A DNA stretch of 5,742 nucleotides from Pseudomonadales bacterium (GCA_022448765.1 JAKUTI010000182.1:1-5742); one strand, 5' to 3'. Positions 1-5,742 are shown, numbered from the stretch's first letter. The notes: generated by a model not told the origin, from the letters alone. Numbers and translations: made by a program.

Positions 1-272
1 CCACGAGATAGGGCGTCTTGTCCCATCGCCATGCCAAATTTGGTGGCAACGACGACATCAGACCGCTTTGTACCCAACGCCTTCCCGAGAAATACCTCCG
101 AATCACTCTCGCCATACACGTCGGCGGTATCGAACAAGGTAATCCCATGATCAAGCGCCGCGTCCACAACGCGCTTGGTGCCTGATTGGTCAACTCGACC
201 CCCAAAATTGTTGCAACCGAGACCAATCTCGCTGACGGATAAACCGCTATCGCCCAATCGTCGAAATTCCAT
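1..272 (-). CDS. Aldo/keto reductase, N-terminal part (runs off left edge)
   Basis: The first 90 residues of an aldo/keto reductase are visible; the rest lies beyond position 1. Family members are NAD(P)H-dependent cytosolic oxidoreductases that reduce aldehydes and ketones on a TIM barrel. The protein opens with MEFRRLGDSGLSVSEIGLGC, the usual first strand of the bacterial AKR group. It then shows FDTADVYG, giving catalytic Asp48 and Tyr53, and VVATKFG, giving catalytic Lys78. The fourth residue of the tetrad, a His, would lie outside the window. The ATG at 272-270 shares its A with the TGA stop of the upstream AhpD-like gene (TGATG), so translation is probably coupled and the two genes form one operon. 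The substrate is unknown. The family call is secure; the subfamily is not. Confidence 0.93.
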   Translation of the reverse strand, partial: MEFRRLGDSGLSVSEIGLGCNNFGGRVDQSGTKRVVDAALDHGITLFDTADVYGESDSEVFLGKALGTKRSDVVVATKFGMAMGQDALSR

Positions 273-925
273 CAATGACTCCCGTGTTTCCCAGCGGCCC
301 AAGCGACCGCGCCTAGCGATTCAGTGGCAAATTCTGCCGCCGGTGGCTCCAACGTCGTCGCCATGGTGTCGTTCCAGCGATTCAGGAACCCAAACAACGC
401 GATGATGCCGACGATTTGTACGATTTGACGGGAATTAAAGTCCGCTTTCAACGCCTCAAACATCTTGGGCGTTGCCGCATTTGGGTTTTCCCCTGCGGCC
501 ATCGCTAGCGCGATCACGGCTCGCTCGCTCTCAGAAAAAGCCGGCTCAGTCTCAAACGCTAGAATCGCATCGAGTTTGGCTCGGTCTCCACCCCGTTCAA
601 CCATCTGGTGAGACGTGTGGGCTTGACAGTATCGACAACCGGCGGCAACGCTCACAGCAAATGCGATGAGCTGCACCAAATCTGCCGGCAGATTGTCTGA
701 TCGATCCGAGTCATCGGCGACGGAACGTTCAAGCATCGGCATGGCCGCCTTCAGGTCGCCACCGAATACGACCGACGTTAGCGCAAAAAACGCGGCCGGC
801 AGTTGCGGCATGTGGGCCATCGTCAGCATGCTGTTGGGTACAAAGCCCATGGCGGCCTCTGCACCGGCAAATATCCCTTGTAGCTCATCAACCGCCGTAC
901 GCGGTCTGGGTTCAATGTGTGCCAT
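272..925 (-). CDS. Carboxymuconolactone decarboxylase / AhpD-like protein
   Basis: This encodes a 217-residue all-helical protein of the carboxymuconolactone decarboxylase (CMD)/AhpD-like superfamily, the 'peroxidase-related' type. The N-terminal part contains GFVPNSMLTMAHMP (residues 27-40), typical of the family. The core is AVSVAAGCRYCQAHTSH, with the CxxC pair at Cys97 and Cys100 and His103/His106 after it. Such CxxC motifs act as redox or peroxidatic thiols in AhpD; whether this protein is a peroxidase is unproven. Compared with AhpD, the residue 12 before the first Cys is Gln85 rather than Glu, and no His lies between the two Cys. I chose the ATG at 925-923 because GGAGG sits 6 bases upstream. 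The frame stays open upstream to 1072, but that stretch would run into the divergent acyl-CoA dehydrogenase gene. It ends in TGATG, overlapping the aldo/keto reductase start by one base. Confidence 0.92.
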   Translation of the reverse strand: MAHIEPRPRTAVDELQGIFAGAEAAMGFVPNSMLTMAHMPQLPAAFFALTSVVFGGDLKAAMPMLERSVADDSDRSDNLPADLVQLIAFAVSVAAGCRYCQAHTSHQMVERGGDRAKLDAILAFETEPAFSESERAVIALAMAAGENPNAATPKMFEALKADFNSRQIVQIVGIIALFGFLNRWNDTMATTLEPPAAEFATESLGAVAWAAGKHGSH

Positions 926-928
926 TTT

Positions 929-937
929 CTTCCTCCC
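929..937 (-). promoter_or_regulatory. Ribosome binding site of the AhpD-like gene
   Basis: Read on the minus strand this is GGGAGGAAG, a near-perfect Shine-Dalgarno sequence. The GGAGG core (936-932) lies 6 bases before the ATG at 925. It decides the start: the longer open frame upstream has no comparable site. Confidence 0.8.
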
Positions 938-1010
938 ATCGGTCATAATGCCGAGGTTGCTCCAAAACAAAAAGCCGCCCACCATGCCGGCACGAAGCGT
1001 ATTCACGAAC

Positions 1011-1016
1011 GAGGGA
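1011..1016 (+). promoter_or_regulatory. Ribosome binding site of the acyl-CoA dehydrogenase gene
   Basis: GAGGGA lies just before the ATG at 1020, with 5 bases between the GAGG core and the start codon. It supports the short start over the open frame that continues upstream to 666. Confidence 0.7.
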
Positions 1017-1019
1017 CCC

Positions 1020-2204
1020 ATGGCCGACATCGACGATTTTCGCAGCGAGACCCGAGCTTGGCTCGAAGACAACTGTCCAGCTGGCGCGCGAGGGCCCGGA
1101 CCGATTTCAACGGGCGCAACCTCAATCGCGATCGATCATGAAGACACGCAACTTTGGCTCGATCGAATGATAGAGAAGGGCTGGACGGCACCGGTGTGGC
1201 CAACGGAATACGGCGGCGGGGGCCTCAGCACAGACGAATACATGACACTGATTCAGGAAATGCGCCGGATTGATGCTCGTGCTCCGCTTGGCGGTATGGG
1301 CGTGAGTCTGATTGGACCGACGTTGCTTGAATACGGAACCGATGAGCAAAAAGAGCGACACATCCCGCGGATCGTCAGAGGTGAAGTCGCTTGGTGCCAG
1401 GGATACAGCGAACCGGGTTCCGGCTCCGATTTAGCTTCGTTGCGTACCCGAGCAGAAGACAAAGGCGATCACTTTGTTGTCAATGGTCAGAAAATTTGGA
1501 CCTCGGGTGCTCAATACGCGGATTGGATATTTGCGCTCGTTCGAACCGATCCCAATGTCCCCAAGCACGAGGGGATTAGTTTCGTGTTGATGGACATGCA
1601 TCAGGACGGCATCACCGTGCGACCAATTCGTCTCATTTCGGGCGAGTCGCCGTTCTGCGAGACGTTTTTTGATAACGCCATCGCCCGCAAAGACGACCTG
1701 GTCGGCGAACTAAACAAGGGTTGGACCGTCGGGAAACGCCTGCTGCAACACGAGCGCGGCAGTATGGCGTCGTTGGTCGGTGGTGGCGCGGTTAAGGACA
1801 CTGGCCCCGTGCTCGAAGACGAGGCCAAAGCGTTTAGCGGCGATGCAAACGGCCGCATCGCCGACGCTGCGCTCCGCGATCGTGTCCTGTCCCATAACAT
1901 GAACTCGCACGTATTCCACCTGACACAACGACGAACGGTTGAAGAAGCCTCGGATGGCAGTACCCCGGGACCTGCCACATCGATCTTCAAAATGTATGGG
2001 ACCGAACTACAACAGGAAAAGTCGTCCCTTTTTGTCGAGATACGAGGAACCCAGGGATTGGGGTGGACGGGCGATCCGTTCACCAATCGCAGTCTCATGG
2101 ACACGCGGGCTTGGCTATCCAACCGCGCCGCCTCGATTTACAGCGGCAGCAATGAGATTCAGCGCAACATTATCGCTAAAAGGGTCTTGGGCTTACCGGA
2201 TTAG
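1020..2204 (+). CDS. Acyl-CoA dehydrogenase family protein
   Basis: This is a full-length (394 residues) FAD-dependent acyl-CoA dehydrogenase, which would introduce an alpha-beta double bond into an acyl-CoA thioester and pass electrons to electron-transfer flavoprotein. Domains run in the usual order: N-terminal helices with VWPTEYGGGGLS (59-70), a beta domain with signature GYSEPGSGSDLAS (128-140) and NGQKIWTSGAQYADW (155-169), then C-terminal helices ending in IYSGSNEIQRNIIAKRVLG (373-391). The position holding the catalytic Glu in medium-chain enzymes (Tyr-Glu-Gly-Thr) is Ser375. The likely base is Glu245 in LLQHERGS, which lines up with the helix-G Glu-Arg of isovaleryl-CoA and long-chain enzymes. 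The start is the ATG with GAGGGA upstream. No chain length or substrate can be read; the neighbouring CoA-transferase suggests a catabolic role for acids, branched acids or cyclic side chains. Confidence 0.94.
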   Translation: MADIDDFRSETRAWLEDNCPAGARGPGPISTGATSIAIDHEDTQLWLDRMIEKGWTAPVWPTEYGGGGLSTDEYMTLIQEMRRIDARAPLGGMGVSLIGPTLLEYGTDEQKERHIPRIVRGEVAWCQGYSEPGSGSDLASLRTRAEDKGDHFVVNGQKIWTSGAQYADWIFALVRTDPNVPKHEGISFVLMDMHQDGITVRPIRLISGESPFCETFFDNAIARKDDLVGELNKGWTVGKRLLQHERGSMASLVGGGAVKDTGPVLEDEAKAFSGDANGRIADAALRDRVLSHNMNSHVFHLTQRRTVEEASDGSTPGPATSIFKMYGTELQQEKSSLFVEIRGTQGLGWTGDPFTNRSLMDTRAWLSNRAASIYSGSNEIQRNIIAKRVLGLPD

Positions 2205-4365
2205 CCTTCCGAGGCGACTAAGTCGCGTTTTGCTCGCTGGCATGGTGTCGGCGGGCCTGACCGGATGCATTAAAACCGGCGAGTCGAGTGTTATGAGCGA
2301 ACCACAACCCCCGATAGCGGAACAACGGGCCTACAGATACAGCCACCACGGCATCACGGTCGAAGACCCGTTTCACTGGCTCAAAGACCCCAACTACCCC
2401 GACGTTACCAACGCCGATGTACTTAATTACCTTAAGGCAGAAAACGACTATTTCGACGCCGTAATGGCCCCTATTCAATGGCTCGTCGACGAATTGTTCC
2501 AAGAGATAAAACAGCGTCAGAAGCCTGACGACGCAACCGTCCCCTTGCGAAATCGAGGGTATTACTACCAATCAAGTTTTAGCGCGGAGGCACAATATCG
2601 CGTGCATTCACGCTGGAAGCCAGAGACTTCAGTGCCGACTCCCGATGACGTTGAAGTCATACTCGACGAACCGGAACTCGCCAAAGGACACGATTATTTT
2701 AGCCTCGGCGCATTTGCCGTGAGCGACGACGGTCGTTACCTCGCTTATAGCACCGACACCGACGGCGGCGAACGCTACACCATGGTCATCCGCGATTTGC
2801 ACACGGGTCGGCTACTCGACGAACGTATCGCTAACACCATCGATTCGCCCGTCTGGGCCGCTGATAACCAAACGCTTTTCTACCTCGTCACTAACGACGA
2901 GTGGCGCCCCTATCAAGCACGACGGCACGTTATCGGAGAGTCCGTCGACACGGACTTTGTCGTCTACGAGGAAGCCGATCCGGGGTTTTTCGTCGGACTG
3001 GAACGGACGACGTCGGGGGACTACATCGGCTTAAGCACGTCCGATCACGTCACGTCCGAGTTGCGTTTACTGTCGGCCCATGACCCACTCGGTGATTTCC
3101 AACTGGTGGTAGCCCGACGCGAAGGTCATCAATACTCGCTCGATCATCAAGGCCAAAAGTTTGTCATTCGGACCAACGACCTCCATAAGAACTTTCGTTT
3201 AGTCTCCGCCCCCATCAGGGAACCCGGGGAAGCTAACTGGACCAGTTTGATCGAACCATCCGACGATCACTATCTACTAGGCTTTCAATGTTTCGACCAA
3301 TGGATCGTTGCCGAGGAACGTCTCGAAGGGGTCGATCATATTCGGATCCTAGACGCCGACGATGTTTCACACCGTGTCGAATTCCCCGATGCTATTCGAG
3401 TCGTTGGCATTGGCAGCAACGCAGAATATCAAACCGATACGATCCGACTGCACTATTCGTCAATGGTGACGCCGCACACGACCTATGACTACGATCTCGA
3501 TCTGCGCCAGCTTCAAGTAAAAAAAGTCCAGGAAATACCGAGCGGTTACGATCCGACAAAATACGCTTCTGAGCGACTTTGGGTTGACGCGCGCGACGGT
3601 GCCCGTATTCCGGTATCTCTTCTCTATCGAACCGACATTAAGCGACCCGCGCCACTGTACCTTTATGGATATGGCGCGTACGGAGCATCCGTCGACCCCA
3701 GTTTCTCGACGTCCGTACTATCCCTGCTGGACCGAGGCCTTATGTTCGCTATCGCCCATGTCCGTGGAGGCGACGAACTCGGTTTTCAGTGGTACGAAGA
3801 CGGCAAGGGCATGAACCGCACCAACGCCTTCAACGATTTCGTTGACGTCGCCAAGTTTCTCGTCGAAAGTGGCCACACCGAACAAGGCAAGATCGCCATC
3901 TCTGGCGCGTCCGCAGGGGGCGAATTGATGGGCGCCGTCGTCAACCAAGCGCCCGAACTTTGGGGTGCAGTCGCGGCCCTCGTGCCTTTTGTCGACGTTC
4001 TCAACACCATGCTGGACACCTCGTTGCCACTAACCCCAATGGAATGGCCGGAATGGGGAAACCCAATCGAGGACGCCAATGTGTTTCGCTACATGCAGAG
4101 CTACTCCCCATACGACCAACTCGTCGCAGGGAATTTCCCGCCCATGCTTGTGACCGCCGGACTGAACGACCCCCGCGTTACCTATTGGGAGCCGGCTAAA
4201 TACGTCGCTCGCCTTAGAGCGCTCAAAACCGACAATAATCCACTGCTATTGAAAACAAATATGGGCGCGGGGCATGGTGGGCGTTCCGGACGCTACGACT
4301 CACTCCATGAAGTGGCCGAGGAATACGCCTTTATTTTGAACGCCTTAGGGATAGCGACCCGTTGA
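2152..4365 (+). CDS. Oligopeptidase B-like S9A serine peptidase, probable lipoprotein
   Basis: This is a prolyl-oligopeptidase-family (S9A) enzyme, closest to oligopeptidase B, which cuts short peptides after Arg or Lys. It has an N-terminal propeller (YRYSHHGITVEDPFHWL onward) and a C-terminal alpha/beta-hydrolase domain with LYGYGAYGAS, HVRGGDELG, VPFVDVLNTM and EWGNP. The triad is Ser587 (GASAGG), Asp673 (GLNDPRV) and His708 (GAGHGG), numbered from 2152. The start is uncertain. The frame reads RRLSRVLLAGMVSAGLTGC, a good lipoprotein signal with lipobox LTGC (Cys39), which points to an envelope-anchored enzyme. Only the ATG at 2152 gives a complete signal with a standard start, but it overlaps the upstream gene by 53 bases and lacks a ribosome site. 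TTG 2230 and ATG 2242 cut the signal. ATG 2293 gives a 690-residue cytosolic protein, close to the E. coli length (686 by recall). The gene ends in tandem stops TGATAA. Confidence 0.92.
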   Translation: MRFSATLSLKGSWAYRISLPRRLSRVLLAGMVSAGLTGCIKTGESSVMSEPQPPIAEQRAYRYSHHGITVEDPFHWLKDPNYPDVTNADVLNYLKAENDYFDAVMAPIQWLVDELFQEIKQRQKPDDATVPLRNRGYYYQSSFSAEAQYRVHSRWKPETSVPTPDDVEVILDEPELAKGHDYFSLGAFAVSDDGRYLAYSTDTDGGERYTMVIRDLHTGRLLDERIANTIDSPVWAADNQTLFYLVTNDEWRPYQARRHVIGESVDTDFVVYEEADPGFFVGLERTTSGDYIGLSTSDHVTSELRLLSAHDPLGDFQLVVARREGHQYSLDHQGQKFVIRTNDLHKNFRLVSAPIREPGEANWTSLIEPSDDHYLLGFQCFDQWIVAEERLEGVDHIRILDADDVSHRVEFPDAIRVVGIGSNAEYQTDTIRLHYSSMVTPHTTYDYDLDLRQLQVKKVQEIPSGYDPTKYASERLWVDARDGARIPVSLLYRTDIKRPAPLYLYGYGAYGASVDPSFSTSVLSLLDRGLMFAIAHVRGGDELGFQWYEDGKGMNRTNAFNDFVDVAKFLVESGHTEQGKIAISGASAGGELMGAVVNQAPELWGAVAALVPFVDVLNTMLDTSLPLTPMEWPEWGNPIEDANVFRYMQSYSPYDQLVAGNFPPMLVTAGLNDPRVTYWEPAKYVARLRALKTDNNPLLLKTNMGAGHGGRSGRYDSLHEVAEEYAFILNALGIATR
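2214..2231 (+). terminator. Short hairpin with T-run after the acyl-CoA dehydrogenase stop
   Basis: GCGAC-TAA-GTCGC forms a 5-bp stem with a 3-base loop, followed by GTTTT, ten bases after the TAG at 2202-2204. It resembles a weak intrinsic terminator or a hairpin over the leader of the peptidase gene. The stem is short and the T-run has only four bases. It also lies inside the peptidase frame if an upstream start is used, so function is doubtful. Confidence 0.25.
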
Positions 4366-4379
4366 TAAAGAACATCTCA

Positions 4380-4425
4380 AATCATCCACCCGTGCCCAAC
4401 AGACTGGCGTTAACCATCCACCTGT
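4380..4425 (+). repeat. Imperfect 14-base direct repeat, 32-base period
   Basis: Copies at 4380-4393 and 4412-4425 follow AAYCATCCACCYGT, 12 of 14 bases identical. The 32-base period is about three DNA turns, which puts both copies on the same helix face, as in some tandem regulator sites. It lies 55 bases or more before the LLM gene start. It could be chance. Confidence 0.3.
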
Positions 4426-4468
4426 CATTGAAGGTAAGTCCACGACCTGCAGTTCAAGCTCTCGAACG

Positions 4469-4474
4469 AAGGGG
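4469..4474 (+). promoter_or_regulatory. Ribosome binding site of the LLM oxidoreductase gene
   Basis: AAGGGG is followed by 6 bases and then the ATG at 4481. This supports that start. Confidence 0.65.
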
Positions 4475-4480
4475 TTCGGT

Positions 4481-5335
4481 ATGCCAATAGCCACACTCTA
4501 CGGTACGGATCGCATGGCCCGCGACGAGTTGCTGACGTTTGCGCGGGACCTTGAAGCCGCGGGTATCGAATCGCTTTGGTTACCGGAAGTGTTGGGTCGA
4601 GATCCATTTACCGTTGCTGGTTACCTGCTTGCCCATACCACGACATTGCAAATCGCGACCGGCATTGCCAACGTATACGCACGCGACCCAGCGGCAATGG
4701 TGGCCGGTGCATCGACCCTAGCCGAGTTTTCCAACGGGCGCTTCCAGCTCGGTTTGGGCGTCTCGAACGCCCACATCAACAAAGCTCGAGGTAATCCGGA
4801 ATGGCAACCTCCAACCGCGCGAGTCGAGTCTTATGTGGACGCGATGCGGGCACTTAGGCTAACGGCTCCCCAGATCACCTATCCGTTGTTCCTCGCCGCC
4901 CACGGCCCAGCGATGCTGGCGACCGCCCGAAAATACGCCGACGGCGCCAATACCTACCTCATGACGCTAGAACACACACGCCAGGCACGCGATATTCTCG
5001 GGCCATCGCCTGCCCTCAACGTGGCGATGTTCTGTCTGGCCGAGACCGACCCAATCCTCGCACGGGAAATTGCACGTAAAGCCGTCGCCCCCTACATCAA
5101 CCTTGAGTATTACCATCGGGTCTGGCGCACACTCGGTTTCGCCGATCGAGACTTCGAATCGGGGGGGAGCGATGCGCTTATTGACGCGACGGTGGCCCAC
5201 GGCGATTTAGCTACCATCAAACAACGCGTAACCGCCCAATTTGATGTTGGCGCCACACGCGTGGTGGTGATTCCTCTCGCCGCGGAGGGCGAACCGGACA
5301 TGGGTCTGCTGGCCGCGTTAGCAACTGCCTCCTAG
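4481..5335 (+). CDS. LLM-class (luciferase-like) oxidoreductase, F420-type subfamily
   Basis: This 284-residue protein belongs to the bacterial luciferase-like family, TIM barrels that use reduced FMN or coenzyme F420. The sequence fits the 'probable F420-dependent oxidoreductase, MSMEG_4141 family' (TIGR03620) by recall. It shows SLWLPEVLGRDPF (31-43), ATGIANVYARDPAAM (59-73), NGRFQLGLGVSNAH (85-98), LAAHGPAMLATARKYADGAN (138-157) and GGSDALIDATVAHGD (228-242). The length is normal and the start has AAGGGG upstream. The cofactor is not certain: F420 use is inferred from the subfamily, and no F420 synthesis gene is in view. The substrate is unknown. A run of seven G (5161-5167) encodes part of the conserved Gly-Gly-Ser-Asp stretch, and the frame is intact there. 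The gene ends in TAG, interlocked with the stop of the opposing gene. Confidence 0.92.
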   Translation: MPIATLYGTDRMARDELLTFARDLEAAGIESLWLPEVLGRDPFTVAGYLLAHTTTLQIATGIANVYARDPAAMVAGASTLAEFSNGRFQLGLGVSNAHINKARGNPEWQPPTARVESYVDAMRALRLTAPQITYPLFLAAHGPAMLATARKYADGANTYLMTLEHTRQARDILGPSPALNVAMFCLAETDPILAREIARKAVAPYINLEYYHRVWRTLGFADRDFESGGSDALIDATVAHGDLATIKQRVTAQFDVGATRVVVIPLAAEGEPDMGLLAALATAS

Positions 5336-5742
5336 CCCGTTGCACCCCGCAACGTTGACCGAAAGTCCGGGTGAGCAATACCTATCAGTGCCTCGCGTCG
5401 CGTTTCTTGCGTCGCATGCCGCAAATCAGCGACGCCGTATTCAGTCACGACAATATCGACATCGGTCCTTAACGCGGTCACCATCTCAACCGCAGGAACT
5501 ATCCGCGACACGGAGTCGTTCTTCGCCGTTGAGGTCATCGCGATAATGGAGCGACCGCCTCGCGACGCCTTCGCAGCGCGCATGAAATCGACTGAACCAC
5601 CGGTTCCCGATATCTGTCGTCCCCCGACAACCTCGGCATTCACCTGTCCTTCAAGATCAACCTCAACGGCCGAATTGATGGAGACGAAATGTTCGATCGA
5701 GCCAAGGATCTTGATCTCATGGGTGATGTTCGCACCCACGAG
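5332..5742 (-). CDS. Acetyl-CoA hydrolase/CoA-transferase, C-terminal part (runs off right edge)
   Basis: The last 136 residues of an acetyl-CoA hydrolase/transferase family protein are visible; the start lies beyond 5742. Relatives include 4-hydroxybutyrate and acetate/propionate CoA-transferases, which move CoA between carboxylic acids through a glutamyl-CoA intermediate. The fragment carries FVSINSAVEVDLEGQVNAEV, GTGGSVDFMRAAK, STAKNDSVSRIVP, VVTEYGVADLR and ALIGIAHPDFRSTL, a typical C-terminal order for the family. The catalytic Glu should be in the part outside the window, so activity cannot be judged. The in-frame GTG near the edge (5739) falls inside the domain and is not the real start. 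The TAG stop (5334-5332) overlaps the TAG of the LLM gene by four bases. The family is secure; hydrolase versus transferase and the acid used are not. Confidence 0.92.
   Translation of the reverse strand, partial: LVGANITHEIKILGSIEHFVSINSAVEVDLEGQVNAEVVGGRQISGTGGSVDFMRAAKASRGGRSIIAMTSTAKNDSVSRIVPAVEMVTALRTDVDIVVTEYGVADLRHATQETRREALIGIAHPDFRSTLRGATG

Larger units (their letters stand above)
926..1019. promoter_or_regulatory. Divergent intergenic region with the promoters of two operons
   Basis: This 94-base gap lies between two divergent start codons (925 on the minus strand, 1020 on the plus strand), so it should hold promoters for both the AhpD-like/aldo-keto reductase pair and the acyl-CoA dehydrogenase gene. 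That is inferred from the layout. I could not find a convincing -35/-10 pair on either strand or a clear inverted-repeat operator. A promoter could also lie inside either flanking coding region. Confidence 0.5.
4366..4480. other. Intergenic gap between peptidase and LLM oxidoreductase genes
   Basis: These 115 bases are non-coding as far as I can see. They contain an imperfect 14-base direct repeat (see separate entry) and the ribosome site of the next gene. I see no GC-rich hairpin with a T-run, so read-through from the peptidase gene is possible, and I see no convincing promoter. Confidence 0.5.

Noticed and set aside
1..7. The first seven bases (CCACGAG) equal the last seven, hinting at a circular molecule
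   Set aside because: Seven bases is within chance, and both ends cut through different genes (aldo/keto reductase and CoA-transferase) that would not join into one reading frame.
942..970. A minus-strand promoter for the AhpD-like gene (TTGTTT at 970-965, 17-base spacer, TATGAC at 947-942)
   Set aside because: Both boxes match consensus weakly, and the predicted transcript start near 935 would cut into the Shine-Dalgarno sequence.
666..1019. A 118-residue upstream extension of the acyl-CoA dehydrogenase frame
   Set aside because: It is antisense to the AhpD-like gene, resembles no dehydrogenase sequence, and the ATG at 1020 has GAGGGA upstream and gives the normal family length.
926..1072. 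A 49-residue N-terminal extension of the AhpD-like protein with a hydrophobic patch (AGMVGGFLFWSNLGIM)
   Set aside because: It would overlap the divergent dehydrogenase start, and the ATG at 925 has a near-perfect ribosome site and matches the family's N-terminus.
1601..2122. A 173-residue minus-strand open frame
   Set aside because: It is fully antisense to the conserved dehydrogenase and its translation shows no family-like motif.
2218..2571. A 117-residue minus-strand open frame between dehydrogenase and peptidase
   Set aside because: It lies antisense to the conserved start of the peptidase propeller and looks like a frame shadow.
3786..4079. A 97-residue minus-strand open frame antisense to the peptidase catalytic domain
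   Set aside because: It is a shadow of a highly conserved coding region, with no ribosome site or recognisable motif.

Overview
The window is a compact, moderately GC-rich bacterial segment. It holds four complete and two edge-truncated protein genes, with no RNA gene, mobile element or CRISPR array that I can see. The mix suggests a proteobacterium, possibly an environmental or marine gammaproteobacterium: an oligopeptidase B close to the E. coli type with a lipoprotein-like leader, fatty-acid-type acyl-CoA enzymes, and clear Shine-Dalgarno sites. This is inference; nothing here fixes the taxon.

Layout. On the minus strand at the left, a carboxymuconolactone decarboxylase/AhpD-like gene (925 to 272) is followed by an aldo/keto reductase gene (272 to beyond the left edge). 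They share one base (TGATG), so they look like a translationally coupled operon. A 94-base divergent gap (926-1019) separates them from three plus-strand genes: an acyl-CoA dehydrogenase (1020-2204), an oligopeptidase B-like S9A peptidase (to 4365) and a luciferase-like (LLM) flavin/F420 oxidoreductase (4481-5335). The right edge carries the C-terminal part of a minus-strand acetyl-CoA hydrolase/CoA-transferase. Its stop codon interlocks with that of the LLM gene in a single CTAG.

Roles. Acyl-CoA dehydrogenase, CoA-transferase, LLM oxidoreductase, aldo/keto reductase and AhpD-like protein are the kind of set found in accessory catabolic regions for acids, terpenoids or sterol-like compounds. 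No substrate can be read from the sequence. The peptidase has no obvious link to that theme.

I do not see a new multi-gene system. The points most worth a second look are in the peptidase: a lipoprotein-type leader with no well-supported start codon, and loss of two of the four acidic residues that set basic-residue specificity in oligopeptidase B. A short hairpin in the same leader region bears on which start is used.
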